The notes beneath the pieces are model-generated. The model saw only the letters and a program-made list of their open reading frames with translations, made no database searches and was not told where the DNA came from. A stretch of 64,000 nt of DNA from Paenibacillus nanensis (lineage in GTDB: Bacteria > Bacillota > Bacilli > Paenibacillales > Paenibacillaceae): the NCBI RefSeq assembly GCF_003583765.1, contig NZ_QXQA01000022.1:25073-89072 (forward strand), read 5' to 3'. Numbering within the stretch: position 1 is the stretch's first letter; every line of letters begins with the position of its first letter. The translations under genes and the position numbers were made by a program. Below, in pieces: positions 8,918-19,200 of the stretch.

Positions 8918-9388
8918 CTACCAGCGGTAGTGAGCGAACGCTTTGTTCGCTTCAGCCATTTTGTGCGTGTCTTCACGCTTCTTAACAGATGCGCCAGTGT
9001 TGTTGGAAGCATCCAAGATTTCAGCAGCCAAACGCTCTGTCATCGTTTTCTCGCCGCGGTTACGCGAGTAGTTCACGAGCCAACGAAGACCAAGAGCCGT
9101 ACGGCGCTCAGGCTTAACTTCGATAGGTACTTGGTAGTTAGCGCCGCCTACACGGCGTGCTTTAACCTCAAGAACCGGCATGATGTTTTTCAAAGCTGCT
9201 TCGAACACTTCCATTGGATCTTTTCCCGAGCGCTCTTGAATCAGTTTGAAAGCATCGTATAACAATGTTTGTGCAGTGCCTCTCTTACCGTCGATCATAA
9301 TACGGTTGATTAGGCGCGTAACCAGTTTGCTGTTATAAACCGGATCCGGAAGCACATCACGTTTCGTTACAGGACCTTTGCGTGGCAT
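8918..9388 (-). CDS. rpsG: Ribosomal protein S7 (uS7)
   Basis: Primary 16S rRNA 3'-domain binding protein near the decoding centre. 156 aa from ATG 9388 (MPRKGPVTKRDVLPDP), the standard length. The ATG is preceded by AAAGGGGG with about 8 nt spacing; eight in-frame upstream codons overlap this site and are not expected in the protein. Contains the family segment GGANYQVPIEV and ends HYRW. Confidence 0.98.
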   Translation of the reverse strand: MPRKGPVTKRDVLPDPVYNSKLVTRLINRIMIDGKRGTAQTLLYDAFKLIQERSGKDPMEVFEAALKNIMPVLEVKARRVGGANYQVPIEVKPERRTALGLRWLVNYSRNRGEKTMTERLAAEILDASNNTGASVKKREDTHKMAEANKAFAHYRW

Positions 9389-9457
9389 GAGAAAGTCCCC
9401 CTTTCTTCTCATAGTAACTTGTTCTAGCTTGCTATTAACCCGTTTAGGTTATACTTA

Positions 9458-9877
9458 TTACTTCTTAACTTTCGGACGCTTCGTGCCGTACTTGGAACGA
9501 GCTTGGTTACGGTTGTTAACACCCGCAGTGTCAAGCGCGCCGCGAACGATATGGTAACGCACACCCGGAAGGTCTTTAACACGACCGCCGCGGATCAAAA
9601 CAACGCTGTGCTCTTGAAGGTTATGACCGATACCTGGGATGTACGCAGTAACCTCTACACGGTTAGTCAAACGTACACGCGCATATTTACGAAGCGCGGA
9701 GTTCGGTTTTTTCGGAGTCATTGTACCTACACGAGTGCACACACCGCGTTTTTGAGGCGCGCTGATGTCAGTCGCTTCACGTTTCAATGCGTTGAAACCT
9801 CTTTGCAAGGCTGGCGATTTCGATTTAACGACTTTCGCTTGACGTCCTTTGCGAACGAGCTGGTTAATTGTTGGCAT
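9458..9877 (-). CDS. rpsL: Ribosomal protein S12 (uS12)
   Basis: Decoding-centre protein. 139 aa. The loops around TPKKPNSALRKYARVRLTN and RGGRVKDLPGVRYHIVRG carry the usual Lys residues, so no streptomycin-resistance change is evident. A strong SD (GGGGAAGGGGGTGG) precedes ATG 9877. First gene of the str operon, with a sigma-A promoter about 135 bp upstream. Confidence 0.99.
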   Translation of the reverse strand: MPTINQLVRKGRQAKVVKSKSPALQRGFNALKREATDISAPQKRGVCTRVGTMTPKKPNSALRKYARVRLTNRVEVTAYIPGIGHNLQEHSVVLIRGGRVKDLPGVRYHIVRGALDTAGVNNRNQARSKYGTKRPKVKK

Positions 9878-10010
9878 GTTGCCACCCCCTTCCCCTAATT
9901 CATGTCTTTATTATGGTAGACATATCACCCAAAATTTAAGCCCACAGACCCAGGCGGTTCATAAATGAACAAGACGATTTCATAAACCTAGTCATCAGGC
10001 ACACTCCGAT

Positions 10011-10040
10011 ATATTATCACTTTGCACATAGGCGTGTCAA
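10011..10040 (-). promoter_or_regulatory. Sigma-A promoter of the str operon
   Basis: TTGACA (10035-10040) followed after 17-18 bp by ATAATA/TAATAT (10011-10017) on the minus strand. The leader to rpsL is about 125 nt. Confidence 0.82.
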
Positions 10041-10101
10041 GCAAGAAAAAAGGTATCTTTTGTCGGCTAGCCTATCTTAATAAAAGTTTCATATCAAGCG
10101 A

Positions 10102-10887
10102 TTATGCAAATTGAGGATTAGAGAAAACTTGAAAGGTTTGACCGGCCAAATGGGCATCGGCCTGCTTCCACGTTTTTTGTGCGATTAGGTCCGCCGCTTC
10201 ACCGTTTTCGCCGCTCTTCATAAGTATCGTTTCATAATAGCTTAAGAGGAGCTCCATGATCGACTGGAACGCCCTTTCCGCTGACGGCTGAAATCGTATC
10301 TCCTCTAATACGGTCATTCTGGCCGGATTTGCTGCATTAAAATTCTCATATAAATATTGAGCATCCACATGAAAATCAAGCGGATCCAAGTATGCGAACA
10401 AAGAGCCTGCGACGATCTTAACTCCTGACGCCCTTATAACGATCCTTTCTTCGCCCTTACTCTCAAGCTCCATTTCCGTACCGTTATACGACATAACAAA
10501 CCGGTCACTTCTATCCGCGATCCCCTGCCTGTCCTTAAATACTTTCAGCACAAATCGGAAAGGAATTGGCTTCGGCTTTTTAGACTCATCGAGATGCCCA
10601 GTCAAAAACGCTAGCACTGTTATAGTATGGGTTGGATTAAACGGCTTATAAACGGTATCCATGATTTCGACCATTTGAAAAATGCTGTTATGCTCTTCAT
10701 GAAACTCTCCGCCTGCAAGCGTTTGTTCCATCCTATCCGTTCGAATCATCAATCTTCGGTCATCAAGCTTCTCGATTTCCGTTTCAATACCTTCGATCTC
10801 GATGCTGAATCGGGATAAAGAATCTTGAATCCCACATCGATCTCTGATGATGGATAAAATTTCGTCGGCAGTATATTTTCGCTGCAT
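10102..10887 (-). CDS. Conserved-looking protein of unknown function
   Basis: 261 aa, soluble, starting MQRKYTADEILSIIRDRCG after a good AGGAG site 7 nt upstream. No signal peptide, membrane segment or catalytic motif recognised. The middle (GGEFHEEHNSIFQMVEIMDTVY, then KPIPFRFVLKVFKDRQGIADRSDRFVMSYNG) alternates strands and helices like a two-domain alpha/beta protein. It lies between three small unknown membrane-linked genes and rpsL, a place where related genomes usually carry a ribosomal L7Ae-like gene. I do not recognise the family. Confidence 0.6.
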   Translation of the reverse strand: MQRKYTADEILSIIRDRCGIQDSLSRFSIEIEGIETEIEKLDDRRLMIRTDRMEQTLAGGEFHEEHNSIFQMVEIMDTVYKPFNPTHTITVLAFLTGHLDESKKPKPIPFRFVLKVFKDRQGIADRSDRFVMSYNGTEMELESKGEERIVIRASGVKIVAGSLFAYLDPLDFHVDAQYLYENFNAANPARMTVLEEIRFQPSAERAFQSIMELLLSYYETILMKSGENGEAADLIAQKTWKQADAHLAGQTFQVFSNPQFA

Positions 10888-11018
10888 AATAGATCTCCTA
10901 ACCCCAATTTACTCGCATCGCTTCGGGAAGCTTTTTATATGGAAAATGGCATTGGCCGGCTTGTCCAAGTCCAGCTTAAAAACAAACTCCTCGCCTTTCT
11001 AGCGATTCTCCCTACTAA

Positions 11019-11255
11019 CTACCTTACAAAACTGCCGACAATCACGGCAACGACACCTACTATCATGGCCACCTTAATCCCGTAACCAAAAAGCCGCAGA
11101 GGCATGGGCATGTCTTGTAGATGAATCCTCTTCATAGGACCGCCGCCCTCGATCTGCTGGATGGATGACGTGTTCGGGTCCATAAATCCTGTCTCGACAT
11201 GCTCGGTCCGTTCATGCTGCACGGTTTCGTGAATGCGGTCGTGTTGGTCGGACAT
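11019..11255 (-). CDS. Small protein with C-terminal membrane anchor, unknown function
   Basis: 78 aa, starting MSDQHDRIHETVQHERTEHV after GAGGAGG with 6 nt spacing, which supports it being a real gene. The N-terminal half is hydrophilic and His/Glu-rich; residues about 54-76 form one hydrophobic helix (YGIKVAMIVGVVAVIVGSF), so it is probably a tail-anchored protein. Only 20 nt separate it from the upstream gene, suggesting co-transcription. Confidence 0.6.
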   Translation of the reverse strand: MSDQHDRIHETVQHERTEHVETGFMDPNTSSIQQIEGGGPMKRIHLQDMPMPLRLFGYGIKVAMIVGVVAVIVGSFVR

Positions 11256-11275
11256 ATCATCCCTCCTCTAATAGC

Positions 11276-11731
11276 CTAGCTCTCCCCCAATAGCTCCTTC
11301 ACGGCAAGCCCGATTCTCTCCCCGTACTCCGTAACCGAACCGGTCTCGCCTTGGTACCAATAGTGAATCAGCACATTATGCGCGGTATACGCCTCCGGAA
11401 TTTGCATATCGTATTTGGCCCGTTCCTTCTTAAAGTCCTCCTCGCCCTTTTCCCTCTGTTTATCCGAACGGTAAATATAGAACGAAATCCTTTCTCCGTT
11501 TTCGAGCGCAAAGGTTCTCGCATGAACTCCATTCAGCTTGAAATATTTTCGAGTGGTGTCCTCTTCGCCTAACGCCACCTTATTTGCAGACATTGCTGTT
11601 TGCAATTCCTCGATTCCATAACGGCCTAACGACTCTGCCATTAAACCACCATTGCGTTCGAATACAATAAACGCCAAGAGCGCCGTTGCGGCCATAATAA
11701 GTAAACCGATACCGACAGCTTTATTTTTCAT
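11276..11731 (-). CDS. Membrane-anchored protein of unknown function
   Basis: 151 aa from ATG 11731 (MKNKAVGIGLLIMAATALLAF), chosen because GGAGGGG lies about 8 nt upstream. An earlier in-frame ATG is part of that site. One N-terminal transmembrane segment is followed by an extracytoplasmic domain with Gly-Glu-Arg and Tyr-rich strands (FALENGERISFYIYRS, NVLIHYWYQG). It reads like a small lipoprotein-like stress or sporulation protein, but there is no Cys lipobox and no family was recognised. Confidence 0.6.
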   Translation of the reverse strand: MKNKAVGIGLLIMAATALLAFIVFERNGGLMAESLGRYGIEELQTAMSANKVALGEEDTTRKYFKLNGVHARTFALENGERISFYIYRSDKQREKGEEDFKKERAKYDMQIPEAYTAHNVLIHYWYQGETGSVTEYGERIGLAVKELLGES

Positions 11732-11794
11732 GCGGCGCTCCCCCTCCATACATCAATATAACCCTATGACGTTTCAAAAGCTGCTCATGTTGCG

Positions 11795-12316
11795 TCATTC
11801 CTTTGTCAATTGAACCGACTTTTCTCCTGATTCGTCATATGACACGTAGGATACCGTCATCCGATTCAAGACAGTAATCGCGTCCCGCCTCTCATCGTCG
11901 AGATAATAAATTTTGAGATCGGTGCCGCTTCCTCCCTGCCAGTCCGGCGCCCCTGCAATGTCATTAAATCGTTCGATGATCTTATCCGGTTCAAGTGTTT
12001 GCCCGACGATCGCTTCAGCATCCTCCAGCGTGAGCCGCGATTGATCCGCAGGCAGCAGGCCCACAGTCACCAAAGCCTCCCGTGTCCACACGCCTGGGCC
12101 TAGGCTTGTATCGGACTCGAGCTTATTCAATGCTTGTCGTTCCGCTTGAGTTGCTGCCAAGGAATAGAACGGTTCATATTCTTGAACAGCCAGCAATGAC
12201 ATCATTTGCGCTTCGGCCTGGAGCTCGTTCACTTCTGATCTTTCCATCACATAAGAAATCACACCGAGCACAACCAGCACGATAAAAAAGAACAAATTCG
12301 TCTTATAGGTTCTCAT
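11795..12316 (-). CDS. Membrane-anchored protein of unknown function
   Basis: 173 aa from ATG 12316 (MRTYKTNLFFFIVLVVLGVIS), with GGGGG upstream. Forty more in-frame codons upstream overlap the rpoC terminator area and look non-coding. Single N-terminal membrane helix, then an exposed domain with LTLEDAEAIVGQTLEPDKIIERFND. First of three closely spaced genes with the same architecture (11019-12316), probably one transcription unit after the rpoC terminator. Confidence 0.6.
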   Translation of the reverse strand: MRTYKTNLFFFIVLVVLGVISYVMERSEVNELQAEAQMMSLLAVQEYEPFYSLAATQAERQALNKLESDTSLGPGVWTREALVTVGLLPADQSRLTLEDAEAIVGQTLEPDKIIERFNDIAGAPDWQGGSGTDLKIYYLDDERRDAITVLNRMTVSYVSYDESGEKSVQLTKE

Positions 12317-12407
12317 GGCTTTGATCCCCCATTTCCATACAGTTACCACATGATATGCCCAACTGCTATAATGATTGATCGGAAACGGTAAATTATATAA
12401 CGGTAAC

Positions 12408-12462
12408 GAAAAAAAGCGGCACGCGTCATCTCGCAAGTAGCGATTTAACGTGTGCCGCTTTT
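12408..12462 (-). terminator. Terminator of the rpoB-rpoC operon
   Basis: Hairpin with arms AAAAGCGGCACACGTTAAATC and GATGACGCGTGCCGCTTTT around CGCTACTTGCGA, followed on the minus strand by TTTTTTTCG. Located 34 nt past the rpoC stop. Confidence 0.88.
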
Positions 12463-12495
12463 CTATATAAGCCGTATAAACGTTACGGCCGTGTC

Positions 12496-15400
12496 TTATT
12501 CGACAACTACAGCTTCCGCATTCTCTTCCTGATCTGCGGTTTCTACTACTTCCTCTTCCATGCCCGCGAAGCGAATGTTGCGGTAACGCTGCATGCCCGT
12601 ACCAGCCGGGATCAGCTTACCGATGATAACATTCTCCTTCAGACCGAGCAGCTGGTCAACCTTGCCTTTGATTGCCGCGTCGGTCAGGACACGAGTCGTC
12701 TCCTGGAAGGACGCCGCGGACAAGAACGAATCTGTCTCGAGGGAAGCTTTCGTAATACCAAGCAATACCGGCTTCGCAACGGCAGGCTCTTTGTCAGCGA
12801 AGATTGCTTCGCTGTTGGCCGCTTCGTATTCATGAATGTCTACGAATGCGCCTGGGAGCAGCGTTGTGTCGCCCGCGTCTACGATACGGATTTTCCGAAG
12901 CATTTGCTTGATCATAACTTCAACGTGCTTGTCGTTGATCTCAACGCCTTGGTTCCGGTAAACGCGCTGTACTTCTTGCAGGATGTAGTTCTGAACCCCG
13001 CGGATGCCTTTGATGCGCAGCATATCCTTCGGATCGATCGAACCGTCCGTCAACTCATCGCCGGCTTCAATCTGCTGGCCTTCAACGACGCGGATGCGCG
13101 AGCCGTAAGTTACCGCATAAACCTTGGACTCGGCTTCGCCTTGTACCTCGATTTCGCGGCGATCCTTCGCTTCGCGAATTTCCTTGATAACGCCGTCGAG
13201 CTCGGAGATGATCGCTTGACCTTTCGGGTTACGCGCCTCGAAAAGCTCTTGGATACGCGGAAGACCTTGCGTAATATCGTCGCCGGCAACGCCGCCGGTA
13301 TGGAATGTACGCATTGTCAGCTGTGTACCCGGCTCGCCGATCGATTGCGCCGCGATAATGCCGACCGCTTCACCGATCTCAACGTGCTTGCCTGTCGCCA
13401 AGTTGCGGCCGTAACAAATCTTACATACGCCATGACGAGCGCGGCAGCTAAGCACCGAACGGATCTGCAGGCGCTCTACGCCGGCAGCTACGATGGCTTC
13501 CGCTTTATTCGCGTCGATTAGCTCATTGCGGTTCACAATGACTTCGCCGGTCTTCGGATCGCGGACAGTCTCGAACGAGTAACGGCCTTCAATACGGTCG
13601 TACAGATCCTCGATAACCTCTTTGCCGTCTTGGATTTTGCTGACCATAAAGCCTTTATCCGTTCCGCAATCGTCTTCGCGCACGATAACGTCCTGCGCAA
13701 CGTCAACCAGACGGCGTGTCAGGTAACCGGAGTCCGCTGTACGGAGCGCCGTATCGGCAAGACCTTTCCGCGCGCCGTGCGTCGAGATAAAGTACTCGAG
13801 GACCGTCAGGCCTTCACGGAAGTTCGATTTGATCGGCAACTCGATAATACGGCCGGATGGGTTCGCCATGAGACCGCGCATACCGCCGAGCTGCGTAATC
13901 TGCGATTTGTTACCCCGCGCTTTGGAGTCCACCATGAGCATGATGTTGTTGTAACGATCCATCGACTTCATGAGGATATCCGTAATTTCATCTTTACACT
14001 TACTCCAGATGCCAATGATCCGGTCATAGCGCTCGTCGTTCGTGATCAGACCGCGGCGGTACTGATTCATAACGGTAGCGACCTTCTCGTCGGAAGCTTT
14101 CATGATTTCCGCTTTTTCCTTCGGAATAATAACGTCGGCTACGCCGATCGTAATACCCGCTTTCGTGGAATACGTGAAACCAAGCTGCTTAATGCGGTCA
14201 AGAATGATCGCCGTTAGCGTTGTATGGTATTTACGGAAGCACTCCGCAATAATCGTGCCGAGATAGTCTTTGCCTACCGCGCCAGGCGTCGGAAGCTCCT
14301 CAATAATTTTATTAAGGTCAGCGCCCTTCTCGGTGACAAAATATTTCTCCGGTGTGCCTTGCAGCAAGTTCACCTTGGTCGCTTCGTTGATGTAAGGGAA
14401 ATCTTCAGGGAAGATCTCATTGAAGATAACCTTACCAACCGTTGTGACAAGCAGCGATTTCTGCTGTTCTTCCGTAAAGATCGTTTTCTTCACGACTCTT
14501 GCCGGAATGAAAATCCGAGCATGCAGCGAGACGATACCGCGTTGGTAAGCGGAGATCGCTTCGTTAACCGTAGCAAATACGGAGCCGGTGCCTTTGGACT
14601 CTTTGTTGTCCATCGTTAGATAGTAGCTGCCGAGAACCATATCCTGAGATGGCGTAACGACAGGCTTGCCGTCTTTCGGGTTCAGGATGTTGCCGGATGC
14701 CAGCATCAGCAGGCGAGCTTCCGCTTGCGCTTCGGCGGACAATGGAACGTGAACCGCCATCTGGTCACCGTCGAAGTCGGCGTTATAAGCCGTACATACG
14801 AGCGGATGCAGCTTGATCGCGCGGCCTTCTACCAGAATCGGCTCGAACGCTTGAATACCGAGTCTGTGCAGCGTAGGGGCACGGTTCAGCAGAACCGGAT
14901 GTTCTTTGATTACTTCTTCAAGAACGTCCCAAACCTCTGGGCTTACACGCTCTACTTTCCGTTTCGCGCTCTTGATATTATGAGCCAGACCTTTGTTCAC
15001 AAGCTCCTTCATGACGAAAGGCTTGAACAGCTCCAGCGCCATTTCCTTCGGAAGTCCGCATTGGAACATCTTCAGGTTCGGACCTACGACGATAACGGAA
15101 CGACCGGAGTAGTCGACGCGTTTACCGAGCAGGTTTTGACGGAAACGTCCTTGCTTACCTTTCAGCATATGGCTGAGCGATTTCAGCGGACGGTTGCCTG
15201 GGCCTGTAACCGGACGGCCGCGGCGGCCGTTGTCAATCAGGGCGTCAACCGCTTCCTGAAGCATACGTTTCTCGTTCTGTACGATAATGTCGGGAGCGCC
15301 GAGATCGAGCAGACGCTTCAGACGGTTATTACGGTTAATAACACGGCGGTACAGGTCATTAAGGTCGGAAGTCGCGAAGCGTCCGCCGTCCAGCTGTACC

Positions 15401-16122
15401 ATTGGACGAAGCTCCGGCGGAATAACCGGAAGCACGTCGAGAATCATCCACTCCGGCGCGTTGCCGGAATTACGGAACGCCTCGATGACCTCAAGACGCT
15501 TGATCGCGCGGTTGCGGCGCTGGCCTTGTGCCGTGCGCAGCTCCTCCTTAAGCGTCTCGAGCTCGCGGTCGATGTCGATGTCTTGAAGCAGCTTCTTCAC
15601 TGCCTCAGCGCCCATTCCCGCTTGGAAGCCGTAGCCGTACTTCTCGCGGTAGCTGCGGTATTCCTTCTCGGACAAGAGCTGTTTCTTCTCCAGCGGCGTG
15701 TCGCCTGGATCCGTTACAACATAAGATGCGAAGTAGATAATCTCCTCAAGGGAACGAGGGGACATATCCAGCGCAAGACCCATGCGGCTTGGGATGCCTT
15801 TGAAGTACCAAATGTGGGATACAGGAGCTGCAAGCTCAATATGACCCATACGTTCACGGCGCACCTTCGCGCGAGTTACTTCAACTCCGCAGCGATCGCA
15901 GACAACGCCTTTATAGCGTACGCGTTTATATTTGCCGCAATGGCACTCCCAATCCTTGGTTGGTCCAAATATCTTCTCGCAGAAGAGACCTTCCTTCTCG
16001 GGCTTCAGCGTTCTGTAGTTAATGGTTTCCGGCTTCTTGACTTCTCCGCGGGACCACGAGCGAATTTTATCCGGCGAAGCCAGACCAATTTTCATATACT
16101 CGAAGTTGTTCACGTCCAACAA
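12496..16122 (-). CDS. rpoC: RNA polymerase subunit beta'
   Basis: Catalytic clamp subunit, 1208 aa. The start is TTG 16122 (MLDVNNFEYMKIGLASPDKI), 8 nt after GGAGG; an in-frame ATG at 16143 is fused to that Shine-Dalgarno and gives an atypical N-terminus. N-terminal zinc site CHCGKYK..CDRCG, catalytic magnesium motif NADFDGDQMAV, second zinc site CRARHGVCKICYG, trigger-loop region with GEPGTQLTMRTFHTGG. It follows rpoB after about 109 nt. Complete, no insertions noticed. Confidence 0.98.
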   Translation of the reverse strand: MLDVNNFEYMKIGLASPDKIRSWSRGEVKKPETINYRTLKPEKEGLFCEKIFGPTKDWECHCGKYKRVRYKGVVCDRCGVEVTRAKVRRERMGHIELAAPVSHIWYFKGIPSRMGLALDMSPRSLEEIIYFASYVVTDPGDTPLEKKQLLSEKEYRSYREKYGYGFQAGMGAEAVKKLLQDIDIDRELETLKEELRTAQGQRRNRAIKRLEVIEAFRNSGNAPEWMILDVLPVIPPELRPMVQLDGGRFATSDLNDLYRRVINRNNRLKRLLDLGAPDIIVQNEKRMLQEAVDALIDNGRRGRPVTGPGNRPLKSLSHMLKGKQGRFRQNLLGKRVDYSGRSVIVVGPNLKMFQCGLPKEMALELFKPFVMKELVNKGLAHNIKSAKRKVERVSPEVWDVLEEVIKEHPVLLNRAPTLHRLGIQAFEPILVEGRAIKLHPLVCTAYNADFDGDQMAVHVPLSAEAQAEARLLMLASGNILNPKDGKPVVTPSQDMVLGSYYLTMDNKESKGTGSVFATVNEAISAYQRGIVSLHARIFIPARVVKKTIFTEEQQKSLLVTTVGKVIFNEIFPEDFPYINEATKVNLLQGTPEKYFVTEKGADLNKIIEELPTPGAVGKDYLGTIIAECFRKYHTTLTAIILDRIKQLGFTYSTKAGITIGVADVIIPKEKAEIMKASDEKVATVMNQYRRGLITNDERYDRIIGIWSKCKDEITDILMKSMDRYNNIMLMVDSKARGNKSQITQLGGMRGLMANPSGRIIELPIKSNFREGLTVLEYFISTHGARKGLADTALRTADSGYLTRRLVDVAQDVIVREDDCGTDKGFMVSKIQDGKEVIEDLYDRIEGRYSFETVRDPKTGEVIVNRNELIDANKAEAIVAAGVERLQIRSVLSCRARHGVCKICYGRNLATGKHVEIGEAVGIIAAQSIGEPGTQLTMRTFHTGGVAGDDITQGLPRIQELFEARNPKGQAIISELDGVIKEIREAKDRREIEVQGEAESKVYAVTYGSRIRVVEGQQIEAGDELTDGSIDPKDMLRIKGIRGVQNYILQEVQRVYRNQGVEINDKHVEVMIKQMLRKIRIVDAGDTTLLPGAFVDIHEYEAANSEAIFADKEPAVAKPVLLGITKASLETDSFLSAASFQETTRVLTDAAIKGKVDQLLGLKENVIIGKLIPAGTGMQRYRNIRFAGMEEEVVETADQEENAEAVVVE

Positions 16123-16231
16123 GGAGCAACCCTCCTTCGTCATGTATGACTATGTCTTATCAGAAGCTGAACTCCAATCGCATTCTCGGAAGGAGACTCG
16201 CGAATGAAGCTCAGCTGTCTGTAATCGGTTA

Positions 16232-19200
16232 TTATTCTACGCCTGCTTCTGCGCCTTCTAGGTTCAGGTTGAGCTTATCGCCTGTCGCATCGTCATCGTC
16301 ATCGATTTCTTTCATTTCGATCTCTTCTTCGTTCTCCGTCAGGATTTTAACGTCCATACCTAGAGATTGAAGCTCTTTGATCAAAACTTTGAACGATTCC
16401 GGAACGCCCGGCTCCGGCACGTTCTCGCCTTTGACGATCGATTCGTACGTCTTCACGCGGCCGACCACGTCGTCGGATTTGACGGTAAGAATCTCTTGAA
16501 GCGTATAGGCTGCGCCATAGGCCTCAAGCGCCCAAACCTCCATCTCCCCGAAACGCTGTCCGCCGAACTGGGCTTTACCGCCAAGCGGCTGCTGCGTAAC
16601 GAGCGAGTATGGGCCTGTCGAACGGGCATGGATTTTGTCATCGACCATGTGCGCCAGCTTGATCATGTACATGACGCCGACCGTAACTTCGCGTTCAAAC
16701 GGCTCGCCCGTACGTCCGTCATAAAGAACGGTTTTACCGTTGCGCTGCATGCCTGCCTCTTCCATCGTATCGAAGACGTCGTTCTCACGCGCGCCGTCGA
16801 ATACAGGAGTCGCGGCATGAATGCCAAGACGTTTGCACGCCATGCCGAGGTGAACCTCAAGCGCCTGACCGATGTTCATCCGGGATGGTACCCCGAGCGG
16901 ATTCAGAACGACTTCAACCGGCGTTCCGTCCGGAAGGAACGGCATATCCTCTTCCGGCATGATGCGCGCGATGACACCCTTGTTACCATGGCGTCCGGCC
17001 ATCTTATCGCCTTCGGAGATTTTACGCTTCTGCGCGATATATGCGCGAACAAGCTGGTTAACGCCTGGAGGCAGCTCGTCGCCGTTCTCGCGTGTAAATA
17101 CTTTCACGTCTACGACGATACCGTCCGTACCATGCGGCACGCGGAGCGACGTATCGCGAACCTCGCGCGCCTTCTCGCCGAAGATCGCATGGAGCAATCT
17201 TTCTTCGGCTGTCAGCTCCGTTACGCCTTTTGGCGTTACTTTGCCGACGAGAATGTCGCCTGCGCTGATCTCGGCGCCGACGCGGATAATGCCGCGCTCG
17301 TCGAGATTGCGAAGCGCTTCTTCGCCGACGTTCGGAATATCGCGCGTAATTTCCTCAGGTCCCAGCTTCGTATCGCGGGCTTCGGATTCATATTCTTCAA
17401 TGTGAATGGACGTGTACACGTCTTCCTTCACAAGCTTCTCGCTTAGCAGGATCGCATCCTCGTAGTTGTAGCCTTCCCAAGTCATGAAGGCAACGACAAC
17501 GTTGCGTCCAAGCGCCAATTCGCCCATTTCCGTGGATGGACCGTCCGCCAAGATGTCGCCTTTTTTGATGACATCGCCTTTGCGGACAATTGGACGCTGG
17601 TTAATGCAAGTACCTTGGTTGGAGCGCATAAACTTATGAAGCTTATGCTTCACCAAATCGCCTTGCACAGGCTTGCCGTCAATCATTTCGACGCGGCGCA
17701 GCCAAATCTCGTTGGCTGACGAGCGTTCGATTACGCCGTCATACTTCGAGACGATACATACGCCGGAATCCTTCGCCGCCTTATGCTCCATACCCGTGCC
17801 GACGAACGGCGCTTTCGGAATAAGGAGAGGAACGGCCTGCCGCTGCATGTTCGATCCCATCAGGGCGCGGTTGGAGTCGTCGTTTTCCAGGAACGGAATA
17901 AGCGCCGTCGCAACCGATACGACCTGCTTCGGCGATACGTCCATGTAGTCAACGCGGTCGCTTGGCATCGTTAGGATGTTGTCAGCCTGTTTGTTGTAAC
18001 GAACAATCGTTTGCGCCTCTGCAAACTTGTTATCCTCTGTTAGCTGTGCGTTCGCCTGCGCGATAACGTAGTTGTCTTCCTCGTCAGCGGTCAGATATGC
18101 GATCTGATCCGTAACGACACCTGTCTTCGGATCAACCCAGCGATACGGCGCTTCGATGAAGCCGTACTCGTTGATGCGGGCGAAAGTCGACAAGGAGTTG
18201 ATCAGACCGATGTTCGGTCCCTCCGGCGTCTCGATCGGACACATACGGCCATAGTGAGAGTGATGGACGTCACGGACTTCAAAGCCCGCGCGCTCACGCG
18301 TCAAACCGCCTGGTCCTAGCGCCGACAGACGGCGCTTATGCGTAAGCTCAGCAAGCGGGTTCGTCTGATCCATGAACTGAGACAGCTGGGAAGAGCCGAA
18401 GAACTCTTTAATCGACGCGATAACCGGACGAATGTTGATCAGCGCCTGCGGCGTGATCGCGTTCGCGTCCTGAATCGACATTCTTTCGCGCACGACGCGT
18501 TCCATACGGGACAAGCCGATACGGAACTGATTCTGCAGCAGCTCGCCGACGGAACGCAGACGACGGTTACCGAGATGGTCGATATCGTCCGTGCTGCCGA
18601 CGCCATGAAGCAGGTTAATGAAATAGTTAATGGACGCAATAATGTCCGCTGGCGTAATATGCTTAACGGATTTATCGATGATCCCATTGGAGATGACTTT
18701 GATGACCTTCGTTTCATCCAGCGGCGAGTATACGCTAATCGCTTGGAGTGGAATACTATCGGCATCAAGCACACCGTTAGCGACATGGTACGTCTTGAAA
18801 CCAACGTCGCTCTCCAGCTTATCAAGAATCTCGTCCAGAAGACGACGGTCAATCATCTGGCCTGTTTCCGCAATGATCTCGCCTGTGGACGGATCAACTA
18901 GCGGCTCGGCAAGACGCTGGTTGAACAAGCGGTTCTTGATGTGCAGCTTTTTGTTTATTTTATAACGGCCGACATTGGCCAAATCATATCGTTTCGGGTC
19001 GAAGAAACGCGCGACCAAAAGGCTCTTCGCATTGTCCAAAGTTGGCGGCTCGCCTGGACGCAAGCGCTCGTAAATCTCGATCAGCGCTTTCTCCGTCGAA
19101 TCCGTGCTATCTTTGTCCAGCGTGTTGCGAATGTACTCGTCATGGCCGAGCAGATCCAAAATTTCAGCGTCTGTGCCAAAGCCCAGCGCACGCAAAAGTA

